The notes beneath the pieces were generated by a model. The model was not told the origin of the DNA, searched no databases, and saw only the letters and a list, made by a program, of their open reading frames with translations. DNA of 64,000 bases, from NCBI GenBank assembly GCA_016806645.1, contig JACSYO010000170.1, positions 388,501-452,500 on the forward strand, in the 5' to 3' direction. The DNA comes from Ophiodon elongatus (taxonomy: Eukaryota; Chordata; Actinopteri; Perciformes; Hexagrammidae). The translations under genes and the position numbers were made by a program. The stretch's first letter is position 1. Each line of letters begins with the position of its first letter. This document shows positions 24,148-38,039 of the stretch, piece by piece.

Positions 24148-25612
24148 TGAGCCTCTACTGAGTGGAGCGAGGAGGTAATTATGCCTCAGTACAGTCTATT
24201 GACCCGTTGTACTCGACGAGTTCTGATTAGAAACTCTTTTTCACTAAGGTACACATTCAGATGTCACTCTGAGGCATAAAGAAATCCACCTCCAGTAATT
24301 ACCAAACTGATATCAATTCAAAGATTAAATGAAGTGATTGCTGCAGTTTAATTGAAGGAGCAATTGGCAAAAACACCGACCCAGAAAGTATAGTGACAAA
24401 TACATGGTTGGAGAAACCTTTCTCTTGAATTCTGTAATCAAATAAACTGAAATGATGCCGTCCAGATTTGTGCAATCTCTAAAAGGGTGAAATCTGAACA
24501 TTTTAATGTTGTTTTCTAAACCTGGAAAACATGCGTTACCCTGATTACTTGAGAGGAACAATAGCTTGCAAAGCAGAGTTTCTGAAAATCATTGGTCCAT
24601 ATGATGATTATTGCAGACTAAAACAATACTGTAACATTCCAAACAAGTAAAAAAGGAAGTGAAATCCTATGAGGGTCAATACCGTTAGACTATAAAAGTA
24701 TTCACTTCGTCTTGATAATATTTGGTTCATATATAAATAAATAAAAAGGCTGCAGTCAACAGGTAGTACTAAGAGGAGCTGTCCATCATGAAATGCACTT
24801 TGTACTGTAATCCTCTGCGTGGTCAGGTCAGCGGATAGAAACTGCAGGCACCATTAAAGCAGCATTAGATAGTTGCACCGTTGCTCCCTTGGTACCTGAA
24901 TATGTTGACAGAACCATTTTGGTGCACAGAGAGGTCCTGACCTCTGCAGGTGATAGAACGCCACGGCCTCTTAACGCCGGCCTCGGAGGATTTACTCTGA
25001 CCTCAAGACCACAGACGGGCGGATCGACGGGCAGACAGGAATCACACAGGGTGTCAAGGTAATGTGGCCTTTGAGCCCAGAGAGATATGGGGGGGGGTAA
25101 GAGAGAGTCAATGAGTGAGAGACAAAGACAGAAACCAGGGAGAGAGAGAGAGAGAGAGAGAATCAGAGCGAGAGGCAACAATAGAGGGAGAGAGGGCTTT
25201 TAGCATGCAGAGGGAGGTCTAGGATATCATATGTACAGGAAGTAGGGGTGATAAAGATCGATATGGGTTGCATTAGGACCGGCCGAGCCCGACTCACCTC
25301 CCATAACTCATAAATCATCATTCAATCCGTCTCAACAAAAACATGTATTGGTGCTAAAAGTATCTTTTTCCATATATGTCCATAAATCTGGACATATTTA
25401 GAAAATAAAACAAATCATTGCGCAATGTGTCGTCGTGACAACGCGACATAGGGTGTTGCTGGTTTCGGGGCGTGAAGCCGTAAAAACGTCACAAACGCCA
25501 CAAGCCTTTGTGTAAAACCATATTTATGATTTATGTGGGGATGGAGGTCCCGAAAAGCTTTTTTGCTTCTTGTTTGCATCTTTTTTTTTTTCTTTTTTTT
25601 TTTTTTAGATCA

Positions 25613-26027
25613 ATAACAATTAGGGCTGGGCAATAATTCAATATGATAATTTATCGTCTTTCATTGTAATCATATCCTGATGACATCATATATCGACAAA
25701 TCCTCATACACATATTTGTTTCTATGTATGTAACATAGTCAGTTAGCATGTAGCTGGAATATTTATAAACATTTGTAATACATAATTTCACGCAAAACAT
25801 TTATGCTCACTTTGCACTTTAGTTCTTAATTAAATGAGGAAATACTTTTTCATTTGTCAAGTATTTAATTAACACTGGAGTGTACAAAAAATATTATCAT
25901 GTGGTCGTTTAATTTCACACCATTGTTTTTTTTTTTTATTTCTAAAAAACACGCTGTATTGTGATCGAGATACAAAATGACCTTTGTGGGGACATCGCCC
26001 AGCTAATAGACACGCCCTAATAACAAT
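25613..26027. mobile_element. Non-autonomous hAT-like element with perfect 8-bp TSD
   Basis: The element 25621-26019 begins 'tagggctgggcaata' and ends 'cgcccta', so the outermost six bases (TAGGGC) form a terminal inverted repeat. It is flanked on both sides by 'ataacaat' (25613-25620 and 26020-26027). An 8-bp duplication with TAGGG ends is typical of hAT elements. At 399 bp it has no transposase, so it was mobilised in trans. Confidence 0.85.
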
Positions 26028-26520
26028 AGTTATCGATCAAAGGCAAACTGTCGGCGTTCTTTGAGTCATTTATTTACTTTTTCTTCACATTTTCCACCGC
26101 TGATCTCGTGGATTTGATCATGTGGACAATTGGCCACAATTGTTTTCCATTTATATGTTTTTAAAAAAATGCACATGATCCTTAAAAATGTCACGATGGC
26201 AACACTCCCACTGACCACGGTCAGCTGACAGAAAAGGCTCTTACTTATTTAGTCGTTTACTGCTCTTCACCTTTTGATGCTGAAGCTAAGGGATGAATAA
26301 ATGCGGTGCCTAGTTGATGCCTTCCGTGGTCCAGTGGCACAAAGAGCCCGTGTTCGGTCCTGAAGAGAGTAATTACTGTCGGCTGTGATGGGCTCCACAG
26401 TTCAGAGTGAAGAGCCCACTGAGGGCCCGAGTGCGTCAACGTGCACGTTGACGTGCACAAGTTGGTCAACACGGCTGAATGCAGCGAGAGTGAGATGTGG
26501 AGACGCACTCTAGCCTTTGT

Positions 26521-26554
26521 GTACACACACACACATACACACACACACACACAC
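26521..26554. repeat. (CA)n microsatellite
   Basis: A CA tract carries one 'cat' interruption; a second short (CA)n/(CACG) tract lies at about 26699-26735. Confidence 0.9.
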
Positions 26555-27583
26555 GTTACACAGATATAGTTCAAACACCCACAAATGCAACAAACACACA
26601 TACCGGAACTCTGCAATGGTCATAACATAATAATATGCACTTGCACATGATATGTGTAAACGACTCCTCCTCTGTCAGATATGAGCTGCAACCCCCACCC
26701 ACGCACACACACGCACACGCACACACACACACACATCCTTGCACTGATATTTCAACCACCCATAGTCTCTCTCCCCCAATTTCTCTCGCTCCCATTATCT
26801 CAGTGATATTGATCCACGTCCCCTCCTCTGCCTGCACAACCAGAGAGCCTTTACTGGATAATTTTCAAGGGCATTTATAAATACAAGAGGGGATGGATGC
26901 TGATCGCTCTGTGGGTGTTTGAGAATTTTTGTGAGAAAGAGAGAAAAAACAAAGAGAGAGAGAGAGTGGGCGTGGGCGGAGGAGCAGACGATGTGTGGTT
27001 TCGACAACAAAGGTTATCGGACTAGAAGATGATCCATCGGTCAGTTCACCGTTGCAAAATAATATTAAACTCGATTAATTTGCCAATTAATTATTCTTTA
27101 ATTTAATAGGCAGAATGACACAGACCTACAAAAACATTTGCTTCAGTGAAAAACAATATTTCTCTGCTTTTGACTGTTATTAAACCATATTTGCGATGAA
27201 TATTCATGAGCACGCTGCTATTGAACACAAAGGCACATCTGCAGTCTGTCGAGGCAGCAGCTCAGAACATTCACACCAAAAGCAGCCAAATGGTTTTAAA
27301 TTAAAACCAGAACCGTGTTCCAGGCTCACATCATCCGACGTCTTTTTTTTTTTTTTGACGTCAAAAAATAGTTTTTGTCTGGAAAAAATAATAAATAAAT
27401 AAAAAAGTCTGATAAATTGTTGGGAGTCACAGGAAACAACGTTAATTTCCTGTCCGGCCGATGGTCCTGAAAACGTAGCGAGCTCCGTCTGGGCGGAGGT
27501 GAGCGAGGCCAACATTAACAAAAACATCATGGGAGAACCAAAGGGTGGGGGCCGCTCCTCCACCCGGCCTCTGGGTCGACCTG

Positions 27584-27586
<3 letters not shown>

Positions 27587-27649
<63 letters not shown>
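27587..27649. repeat. (TG)n microsatellite
   Basis: This is a pure TG run. Confidence 0.96.
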
Positions 27650-27652
<3 letters not shown>

Positions 27653-27730
27653 TGCATGTTCTGTGTTTTGTACGTGTGAAGTAGTGTGCAGCAAGCATCT
27701 GTTAGCAGAGGGGAGCCAGGAGGTAGTAAG

Positions 27731-27763
<33 letters not shown>

Positions 27764-27785
27764 TATGTGTGTGTGCGTGCGTGCG
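27731..27785. repeat. (TG)n microsatellite, interrupted
   Basis: The TG run has tatgtg and tgcgtg variants. A complementary (CA)n tract follows at 27907-27960. Confidence 0.94.
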
Positions 27786-27903
27786 CACAAATAGTTTTGT
27801 CAGTATTAAAGCCAAGTGTTCAGCCTTCACACCCGTATCCGGCAGACCTGGCCGTGGCCCACCTTCCTTGGGGATCCCAGACAGAGACGCCTCACAGCTT
27901 CCT

Positions 27904-27906
<3 letters not shown>

Positions 27907-27940
<34 letters not shown>

Positions 27941-27960
27941 ACAAACACACACAGACAAAC
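27907..27960. repeat. (CA)n microsatellite
   Basis: The CA run is followed by caga/caaa variants. Confidence 0.94.
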
Positions 27961-28283
27961 AAACATAGAACAAAAGAGAGTTGATAGTGTACAGGATCAA
28001 GTTTGCTCTATTACAAACCCTAATACACACATTTGTTTGACAGCCCGTATGTTTCAGGACGTTCAGGAGGATAAAAGAAGGAGCAGAATATAAAAGAAGA
28101 TGAATGAGGGGAGAAAAGGAGACGGAGGGCAAGAAAAGGCTGAAATAGCAGAAAATAAATCCCCTGTTTTCAACCACACTTTTACAAAAAACATTATTGA
28201 CTTTATCTTGTTTTTCAATGGCAGATAAATACCCAGAAAATGTCCTCACAAAGAGGAGGAGGGCAGGTTGAATATTCCTTTCA

Positions 28284-28322
28284 GACACACACACGCACAC
28301 GCACACGCACACACACACACAC
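28284..28322. repeat. (CA)n with CACG interruptions
   Basis: This short CA tract carries regular cacgcac interruptions. Confidence 0.92.
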
Positions 28323-28919
28323 TTAACACTCTCACAACTGGAAGGCATCTCCTCTAACGGCTGGCTGTAATAACTCCAGTCCTCCAGAGGAGAATACTTG
28401 ACTCTGCAGAGGTGCTGAGCCGAGCTAATTACCGTGTTCGCTCTGCAAACCAGCAGCCGACTGACTGAGTGGAGAAGACTGACTGGGATGAACGAGCATG
28501 AAGCCAATTTCAAGCCTTTACTCACCAAAAAAACCCAGACTGGACGTTGTTTCACGCTCCGGGTCCAGTACTCAGTGATAGAGGTCTTCATTGTGAAATG
28601 ACTTGGTGGTTTCTGTAATATCTATGAAACTGACGTCACAGAGCATGAGGGAAAGGTACGTTAGTCTGTATACTCCAGCAGGCGAACAGATAGGGACTTG
28701 TTTAGGACTCCATATTCTTGACTTCACTCAGGACTTCAGAGACAAGACTTGAGTCGTTCTTATGCATTTTTTTAATCCGCACAGAAACCTTGTACACTGA
28801 GAACAATAAGTTTTATTATTCTATTCGCTGAACTGAATTAATCACGTCGGTGCAATGGACAGCTTCTAGTCCTTATGAATGAATGACATCAGCGAGAGGC
28901 TGTCGTTGAGCGGCCTGGT

Positions 28920-29263
28920 GCACAACCCAAGGCTGCAGTCAATTCTTCGCCTCACTGTCAAATTAATTTGCAACCATTTTGATAATCAATTAATCGGTTT
29001 AGTCATTTTGTAAGAAAATAATGATTCCAGCTCCATAATCGTAAATATTTCTGGTTTCTTTAGTCCTCTGTGACAGTAAACTGAATGTCTTTGAGTCGTA
29101 GACAAAACAAGACATCCTTGGGCTTCGGGAAACACTGATGTATGACATTTTTCTACATTTTCTGAAGTTTTATAGGCCGAACAACTAATCGCCTGATCGA
29201 GAATAATAATCGACATGTCAATTGACAATAAAAACAATTGTTAGTTGCAGCTGTAGCACAATC
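28920..29263 (-). mobile_element. Non-autonomous hAT-like element with 7/8 target duplication
   Basis: The element 28928-29255 has 'ggctgcagtc' at its left end and 'gttgcagctgta' at its right end, approximate inverted repeats. It is flanked by gcacaacc (28920-28927) and gcacaatc (29256-29263), 7 of 8 bases matching. Internal blocks such as 'ctcaaagac' (minus strand) and 'cctctgtgacagtaaactga' resemble the oppositely oriented copy near 55309-55600. Confidence 0.7.
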
Positions 29264-30857
29264 ACTGCTGTTTAAGCTCCTCCTTTGTTTGGCGACCATC
29301 GCCTGCCACATCTCTGTCCTCTTTACTTTGCCAGGTGTGAAGTGCTTTGTGCCGGGGGACGAATGAACAAACTGAATCTGCTTTTTCAGACGCCATCGTG
29401 GATGATCAGGTCCTGAAAGTCCTGGAGAAACTATGAATCCAGAACGTTTGTCAGTCCTGAAAATGTTTTTGGGAATCAACAGAATGCTTTGGGCAAAGTT
29501 GTGCCTCTTGTTTAAGATGCGGTCGTGTAGATTCCCTCCCTCCCTCCTCCCCGTGTGTCGCTCCCCTCTCCGCCTCCCTCTCCTCCGTCACTCTCAGACA
29601 ACTGGGGCAAAAGTCACAGGCCTTCGGCGGTGTTGGTGACAGTGCCATTCAGCATCCCGTCTGTCACAATACTGGCACAGCAAAGTGTGGAAACTGCCAA
29701 CTAATGTCTGTTTATCCCACGTAGAGGCTTTGCCAGCCCGCTGTCTGTCAAGGCTCAACCCGTACCGTCCAGTGATTGTTGAACCTTACAAACCAGTGGC
29801 TGCCAAACCACAGGGTGCTCACATTAAAGTGTGTTTTAGAGATATTTCTAGGTGTTGCTTTGCCCAATCCCTTTATATTTGAAAAAAAAGGTTGTCTTTT
29901 CAAACCGCCACAATTTCAGGCTCCAACTGTTGGCATCTCATTTTCTCTTCCAAAATATTTTGAGCATATGTTGCTGGAAAAACAAAAACCCTGCGGAGAA
30001 AGTTGCCATGGTTAATGAAAAAAATGCACTAAGTGTGTTATGCAACAATAATTCAGTCAATATTGTGGAGTTTACGTTGCGTGTCAGTGGCTGCTCAAAC
30101 TTTGTGTCAAGGAGCTCCTTTCCTCACAGGACACATCCCAAAATGCAACCATTCAAACTGGGAAGTCAAAATCCAAGATGGAACAATACAACAGCTGCAG
30201 TGATATATTATTAGCACTTCTGTCTTATTTGTGTCTCATTAAATCAGTAAAGCAGTGTTTATTCCTCTAACTTTGATCTTCTTTTGCGGTCCAGTATAAA
30301 ATAATATTTGAATGCAGAAGTAACGCGAGCAATTTCTATCTTGGAGCTTGAACGCATCACAATGGAACCTCCGTTAGTGTTAGCTGTTAGCATCCGTTAT
30401 TTAGCCAAGCAGGACTGTGCTGCCCACCGTATGCTAACAGTTAACAGTTAACAGTGTTTCAGTTTGTTCAGGTATTCGTTGTTCACTACGGAGCATAACC
30501 AGGGTAAAGATAGGGGGCATTAGTGTTCAACCACAGGTGTGTGTGGTACTAGTTTGCACGTGTGCAGTAGCGGTCGGGTAGCGAGTGATACGTGTTGTCG
30601 ATGTTCCTGTGTGGAGTAAATAAACTGATAAATGATGTGATTATGGATCGGTGCATAGACTCAGCATTTTAGTCTACAAATCAGGTTTTACTGCAACTAA
30701 GAGCCCCTTTTTACAAAAGTAGGGCTGGTTGGGGACGGAGAGGCATCAACAGAAACATTGTGTGGGAGGGAGGGAGGGAGGGAGGGAGTGCATGTGTTTG
30801 AATTAAGGTTTTTGTCTATGCACATGCAGTCTTCATGCACCACCCTCCCTCCCACCC

Positions 30858-30899
<42 letters not shown>

Positions 30900-30940
30900 A
30901 TCTCTCTATCTCTCTCTGCCTCTCTCTCTCTGCCTTTGCA
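30858..30940. repeat. (CT)n microsatellite
   Basis: The CT tract has CTAT and CTGC interruptions. A (GGGA)n tract precedes it at about 30765-30787. Confidence 0.95.
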
Positions 30941-30995
30941 GTTGTCACCTCCAATTCAAGCCTCAATTCATTACGTCTCCCCTTTCCCCCAGCTG

Positions 30996-30996
<1 letters not shown>

Positions 30997-31049
<53 letters not shown>
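30997..31049. repeat. (CA)n microsatellite
   Basis: This is a pure CA run; another, shorter one lies at 31234-31262. Confidence 0.96.
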
Positions 31050-31052
<3 letters not shown>

Positions 31053-31231
31053 CATGGTGCCAGAGATGTGGTAGTCTGGACTGAGGTAGAATTGGTTTCT
31101 TAACAGAATATTTGAGACTTTTTATCTTCATCTTTTCCCTCCCTTTCACTTCACCCTCATTCCACCTCTCACTGTCAGTCCTATCGTTATTATAAGCTCT
31201 TCCCCTACCGCTCTCTCTCTCTGTCTCCCTA

Positions 31232-31266
<35 letters not shown>

Positions 31267-31920
31267 CTCCAATCTCAATCATACGCTGCACTCTGCCTCC
31301 CTCACTGTCTCCTCTTACACTCTCCCTCTCCTTCCCCCGCTCTCACACTCTCATATTCACTCCAGGTCCCGTCTCCATCATCCGTCTCCCCATCGCTGTA
31401 TCTTAATTCAACAGTCTGTGGACTTTCCAGTAATAGAGTGGCGCGTTGCTGTGTGCTGAGCCTGTACTCACACAGACACATGCACTTCACGGCTCTCTCC
31501 GTGTCTGCAGGGTTGGAGTGATTGTGTGTTTACGGAGGCACAGCTGTGCATGGATGTGTCTCTATGCATGTGTTCTGCTCTCTGTATTGCTAATGGATGT
31601 GTCTCTATGCATGTGTTCTGCTGTCCGTACTGCTGAGGAAGGTGTGCGTATGTATTCCGACACACCAAGCCGGGAGTGGCCTCCGTAGATCAAAGCGTTG
31701 TGCAGCGGCGGTGCAGGGTTTAGCTCCGCAGCTACCAGAGATGTGTGTGTCATTCCAGACGGCGGTGCCAATGCTCTCACCTGTCCAGTCTGACGAGGCT
31801 ACCTGCAGCCATTGCACTCCTACTTTGCTGCCTTTGATGCAGGATCGCGTGTGTGAGAGCGGAAACGAGGGTTTGATCCACTCGGGGGGGAAAAGACATG
31901 CAAGAATAAAGAACATCTCC

Positions 31921-31945
31921 CAAAAAAAAAAAAAAAAAAAAAAAA
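31921..31945. repeat. Poly-A tract
   Basis: A run of about 24 A is present. No retroposed gene was recognised immediately 5' of it. Confidence 0.9.
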
Positions 31946-34464
31946 TAGACTGAGAGGGATGAAGGGGGCAGCAAGTAAGGCTGGAATGGGACATGGAGGT
32001 AGGCTGCAGACTGAGTTAATTACCACGACGATCAAAGCGGAGAGGGGAGATGTGAGATGGGAGATGGGAGCAGAGAAATCCGATTGAGACAGTTAAGTGT
32101 GACTTCAAAGGAAGGAGTCGGTGCCGTGAGACGGAGTCTTTGCTCGGAGGTGAACTTGCTGCCGTCAGTGTTGTGGTCGCTGGTGTAACAACCTGCTCGG
32201 AGAGCTGTTATGAGTGAAGACACATGTTAACAGCTTGGGTTTAATGTGCAATTACGCTATAAATACATAGTGGGAAGACACTTAGTGGAATTGAATGAGT
32301 GTTTCTCTGATGTGTCGATTTGAAAATGTGGTTGTTAGAAAAAAACTCTTTTCTTTCACCACCTCCAATTTCCTGTAACAGTGATGCAGAAATTATTATG
32401 CAACTTTCGTGAGAAATAGTCTGATTAACATGGAAGTAAGAACAGACACAATTACACAATATACGTATCATTTTTATCTGCAGAGGGACCTTCTGATTTA
32501 TGATTGTCTTATTTAAGATTTCACCCAAAAGGGAGATCTGTTACGCAATAACAACATATATTTCTATCAAATGTAAAACAATATTTCAGCACCAGAATGA
32601 CGTAAAAACAAGGAATATGAGCTTGCGTGGTTTAACATGTTGTCTGTGTGTCATTGAGGAGTGATGCTTGTTGTTCTCGTCCTACTGCTCATGTCACGGT
32701 AGTTTGTCACTGCTGACCTCTACAGGCCGGCCATGTTCATGCCAGATACCCCACCAGTGACCTCTCCCTGCATCACAGCCTGTATTTACTCAGCTGGGAT
32801 GTTATGAGTAGTGAAGCCAAGCAATTCTAAAACCTCTGCACATTATCAGTCAGTAGGAAGGAAACTCTCTTTTTGGGTGATTTATGAATCGGCATTAATC
32901 ACCATTATAATCTTTGATAGTTAGAAGTATTGGGTATGACTTGAGGAACTTGTTGTTTAAAGTATAGTGTTCAACCAGGACCGTTCAAACTGTGCCATAC
33001 ATCGAATTTTAATGATGCATTTTTCTTTCATATGCGGTGTTGGCGATTTGTGAAGACATGAATAAACTTTTTTTCCGCCGCCTTATTTATTTTTTCCATC
33101 CTTTATTATATTTGTGAATACGTCTTAACTAAAGCAACAACTCCTCTGTGATCACCAGCAAAATGAACGACCTCCAAATATACTTTCATACTCTCGTTTT
33201 GTTTTCTCTCGCCAAATACAATCGCATAGTCTTTCAATAGCCGTTGAGCTTTGTTTGTGTCATTGTTTGTTGAGACCGGCTTTAACTATCATCCTCATCA
33301 GGATTCATCAGCCTCGTCACATTTTCTTTAATAACTCGGCCAAGCCATTTGTCCTCTTTGTTATTCATCGTACTGCGTTTGTCCTCGCTCTTCCTCCGGT
33401 TCCTCTTTGTCTCATTGTGCGTGTTGGTGTGCACGTCTCCGTCACGCTCCATCCCTTTTGATAAATGCTCCCACTTATCCTCCTATTAACTGGTTTCTGT
33501 CGTTGTCTCGGTGTCTGTCTGCGCAGACGTCTCTCTTTCTCCACGATTAGCAGAGGTTTAGTGAAGTCTCAGGTGTGTCCTGCCATTAAGTCATTAAGTG
33601 GTATCTCTGCATCCTGATGAAGCCTACGCTTCAACAATATTGGCTCAGAAAACTATTAACTGATGGTTAATGTAAAACCTAATTCAAGGTGAAGCAGCAG
33701 CACTGTTTGAGAATGTGCTTTAATGGCGTGGCCCCTTCTGGGACCGTTAACCAACCAATTCCAGACTATAATGCCACACAGACCCGGCTTCATCCATTAA
33801 TGTCTTCAAGGTTTCCCAAAACCATTCCCGAAACATCTCTCTGCGCATTGACCTACAACGGAGGGGAGATTATCCCAGCGCTCCGATGCCTTTGGGGAAC
33901 CCGGTCTCTGGTCTGTGTAGTCAAATGGCCAGTCTGGTCTTTTATTGCCTATTTTATCATTGAGGAAATGGGGGGAACGGAGCACTCAGGCCCACAGCCA
34001 GTTAATCTCATTGTTAAGATTGGATGCAATAAGTGAAGCAGAGTTCGGGTTTATAGAAGAAAGAAAACAGAAGATAATATGTTTTGACTGGTTTTGCTTC
34101 AAGGACTTGAGTTGGAAAGACAAATATTGTTAAAAAAAACTGCAGATTGGCCATTTATATGGTCATTGACATATTTTCCCTCATTGATGGATGGGTGGAG
34201 GGAAAGATACTTTTTTGGATGATATACTGCTATGAACTATAGGACATTGTGTTAGCCTGTTGGTCTTGGACAAAAAACACATAAATGAGAATTCATATCA
34301 AGTATGTCTTCATTAGAACTATATTTTATTCTGATATGGCCTAATCCTTTTAATTCTGACCACAAAGTCTGAGTGGGTGATACTAACAGTGTTATAAACG
34401 TACAGTGGTATTGGAAAATATTGCCCAGCCTTACCAGTTGTGTTTTTTGTTTACGAAATTGGCA

Positions 34465-34928
34465 AAATATTTCAGTTACAAGCCGCCAAGCTAGGCAGCA
34501 ACTAGGCGTCAACCTCCGGTTCTGAAAAGTGAAGTCAATGCTGAAGTTCCTTAAACCTGCATTCTTTCTAATGTCCATCAGGGGGCGACTCCTCTGATTG
34601 TATAGAAGTCTATGAGAAAATGACTCTACTTTTGACTTGATTTAATACCTCAGTTAGAGTCAAATAGACCATAAAACAGGGTATGCTTTAGGGCGGGGCT
34701 ACCTTGTGATTGACAGATCGCTACCAGAGCGTTGTCCAGTCTGGGAGTTGTCCATGTCTTCGTTTTTACAACTTTAACCCTTTCACAGTGTGTTTTCAGT
34801 TCACGAAAGTTAATTGTAACATTTTTGTACTTGGCTCTTCCCTCCCTCACTCAAGGCTTCAAACCGTAGTCTACAAACCAATGGTTGACCCCAATGCGTC
34901 AACGTCCACTTCTTATATACAGTCTATG
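34465..34928 (-). repeat. Dispersed repeat family A, minus-strand copy
   Basis: On the minus strand the order is head ('gactgtatataagaagtgga'), a 'ctgtcaatcacaaggtagcc' block, then a tail with one 'agacttctatacaatcagag' unit and a CCTCCAGGTTGACG-like 3' end. It spans a similar set of blocks to 11785-12290 but has diverged. Confidence 0.82.
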
Positions 34929-35963
34929 GTACTGAAGCCTGTCAGCTTCAGGCTGGTTCCTTGTGGATTTTCACCACCAGCATCTTTCTTGGGTTGAATC
35001 GTTTCTCCCCTGTACTATAATAGATGATGACAGGTTCATGTCTCTGGACTCTGGAAGTGATTGGGGTCATGAAAGCTCGGTCCGTTTGACTTGCGACACA
35101 ACATTTAGAGGCGGCTTGATCCTTACAGGATTGTGCCCTCTCGTTGACGTGATAGAATTGTACAGCTGAAGGAGCCTCGCACATTCATATTTAATCTCCT
35201 AACTCTCATCCTTAATGCATGAGGCGAATGGGAGACCCCCTAAACCCCCTCGCCCACCCCCCTCAGCCCGCTGGGAGAGGGAAAGAGGAGGATTAGATCA
35301 GGATTAAGTCTGTGGTGTGAATGGGAGCCACGAGACCGCCACAATTATTCTCTCCCCCTTCCATCCTTCCCTCCTTCCCTCCCTCATACACTCACAGAAA
35401 CTCATTAACTCCCTCTGTCTGCTTTTGCTCTATTTCATACCTCCAAAACACACATTTTTGAGGACCTTCCTCTCTCATATCTAACCGTAATCTTATCCCT
35501 GAAGCCTTTTTCTTAGTAAGGAAATAAATCCGACAAAGTAAGCCTGTGAGAGAACAGGAAACGCTCTTCCTCCTTGAAGTTATAACATTTTGAACTCACC
35601 GTTGCTCTGCCTCTCTTTGCTGCTGCGATCACAGGGCTCCTTCCTTCAATGTGCTGTCATAATCTGAATGAAGATGCAAGGAACATCAATGTAAAAGTCA
35701 CCACCCGTCTCGATGACAAAAGTCAACACTGTAACAGCTAGATGGAGCCAGCAATGTAACATTTTATGTCTGAAAAGGTCTTACACAAAATGTCAAACTT
35801 TTCCATTACTTTCTAAATACCCTGTTTCGTCTATGGGCTCTTCCTTATTGCAGTTCCTGCGTTACCAAATATCAGTATCAGCAACTCACAGTTAATAGAA
35901 ATGTTTCCTCTGTGATCATGACGAGATGAAGGTCCGGCTGTTAATGATTAATGCATTAATTTG

Positions 35964-36190
35964 TATCCTTTTAGGATCCTCGTTTTTATCCTTTTAGGGT
36001 CCTCGTTTTTATCCCTTTATGGTCCTCGTTTTTATCCCTTCAGGATCCTCGTTTTTATCCTTTTAGGATCCTCATTTTTATCCTTTGAGGATCCTCGTTT
36101 ATATCCTTTTAGGATCCTCGTTTTTATCCTTTTAGGGTCCTCATTTTTATCCTTTGAGGATCCTCATTTATATCCTTTGAGGATCCTCTT
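35964..36190. repeat. 23-bp minisatellite
   Basis: About ten head-to-tail units of a 23-bp sequence, typified by 'atccttttaggatcctcg' plus T5, with GGATCC/GGGTCC variants. The first and second units are exactly 23 bp apart. The open frame across it is an artefact. Confidence 0.93.
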
Positions 36191-36580
36191 TGGGTACGCT
36201 TTTGAGGACATTACCTTTTTAGGAGCTGATAGTGTTGCGTTGTATATTCAAGAGATAACTTTTAGTGGGAGTAATAAAGTGATGTGAAACTGGTCAGACA
36301 AGACATGACTACCACTTGTCAGCTTGCTCTAAAATCAGCTGTTCCCGGGAAGACCCACATTTTCTAACCCTATCACCAGAATAATGCATTGAAGGATTTT
36401 TTTATGAAGTGGAGAATTATGTTCTGAAAAAAAAGTAAAACTATCTAAATAATAAATATCTAAAACATAAAGTCTATTGTACATTTATGGCTGGAGCACA
36501 CTCGGTGCCAAGTTCCACCGATAACGATCCCATCAGCGCCGATTAATTTGCCATTCAGATTAATCAGTCGACCTCGAGAG

Positions 36581-36608
<28 letters not shown>
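36581..36608. repeat. (TG)n microsatellite
   Basis: This is a short TG run. Confidence 0.93.
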
Positions 36609-36614
<6 letters not shown>

Positions 36615-37081
36615 TTGTGCTTCTTTCCCTAAGTCCTGGTCAAGTCAGCTGCTCGACACATTTCTTTGTATGTGGATTCGGCTGAATGCATTAGATGGAC
36701 GCAGGATGGGAGCTCCATCATCGCCGGCTGATAACTGCTCCATCACTCTGAAATCAATAAGCATTTACCTTTTGATTAAATTAGCAACCACACTCTTTCT
36801 CCCCATCCGTCCCCTCTCGCTTGATCTGTCTCTCCTTATTCACCCACAAACACAACAAACTAGTAGAGGAGAGTGTTGGTCCACAGCCGGGATGCGTGCA
36901 GAGAATTCTACTTATGTATATGTGTGGTTTAGTCAATAACACAAACAGTCGAGGATTAGGTATTGCCTGCGGCTCAATACGTGAAACACACAATTCATTA
37001 CACTGCCGTTCCTAATGGGAAATGGATTTCACTTAAATACTCCTTTAGTCACACTAAAACTAATGTCGGAGATCTGTGAGT

Positions 37082-37084
<3 letters not shown>

Positions 37085-37132
<48 letters not shown>
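37085..37132. repeat. (TG)n microsatellite
   Basis: This is a pure TG run of about 48 bp. Confidence 0.96.
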
Positions 37133-37134
<2 letters not shown>

Positions 37135-38039
37135 TGAAATTAGAATCATACTGTCTAAGTGTTTGCAAACAGCACTATTATCATTGAAATATGGGAGCAA
37201 AATGTATAAATATGTATGTGGCATACTTCATTATTAAAATAGGGGGCTGTGGGGAAGTGTTAATGTTTAAAGTTTAAAGATGCTAATTTAACTCAAGCGA
37301 TTATAGAACTGTTCTGCTCAGATTTCAGCCGTGTGATTAGTCCAAATAAAAGCTCAGCGAGTGGATTCCTGCTCGTCTTAACGATGCTGGTTTGGCTTCC
37401 GTGGCCGAGGTTTGTGTTGTAAAGTTTCATGCCAAGCTGTTAATGTAAATGATAATCAGAGCATCCATAACAAGCTTTTACTTTTACCGTGGCTTCACAC
37501 ATTACATCTTACGTCTTGGGTCTGCTCTCTTAGTTCTTCTTCAGGGGACAATAACTAATGTACAAATGGACATAAGTCTAGCACACTATGTTGTCCTATG
37601 AAAAACACTATGAAAAAGTCCTATAGATTTTAGTTTTTCCACAGAATTTGGAGACTCTCCCCTCACTGAGTGGTAAATAGGGATTTTATTTGTTGCTTTT
37701 ATTGGACCATAGCAGTCGCTAATCATCCCGGCGTCCACACATTAAGAAAATGTCCAAATAAAACCTTAATGCAATCGTGGAATCAAGGTCCAAAAAAGAA
37801 CCATTTAAAATGGATAAAGCTGGTGTGTACATCCAGCATACATGTTCTTCTTTTAATATGCCACACGTTAACAACAAGCCATTGGACTTCTTAGACCCCA
37901 CCCCTTAGCACTGTTTCCCTGTGGGTTTGGGGAACAGTGGGAGCGTGGGGGGGGGGGGGGGTTAAGTGCTGATGGGGTCGTACACTACAACAGGCCTATT
38001 AGAAGAGAGTACTGAGGGGGCAGCATCCCCCCCCAGACT

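Noticed and set aside
31605..31994. Open frames over the poly-A tract, considered as a retroposed gene end
   Set aside because: No coding similarity or target duplication was found; the poly-A run alone is not enough.
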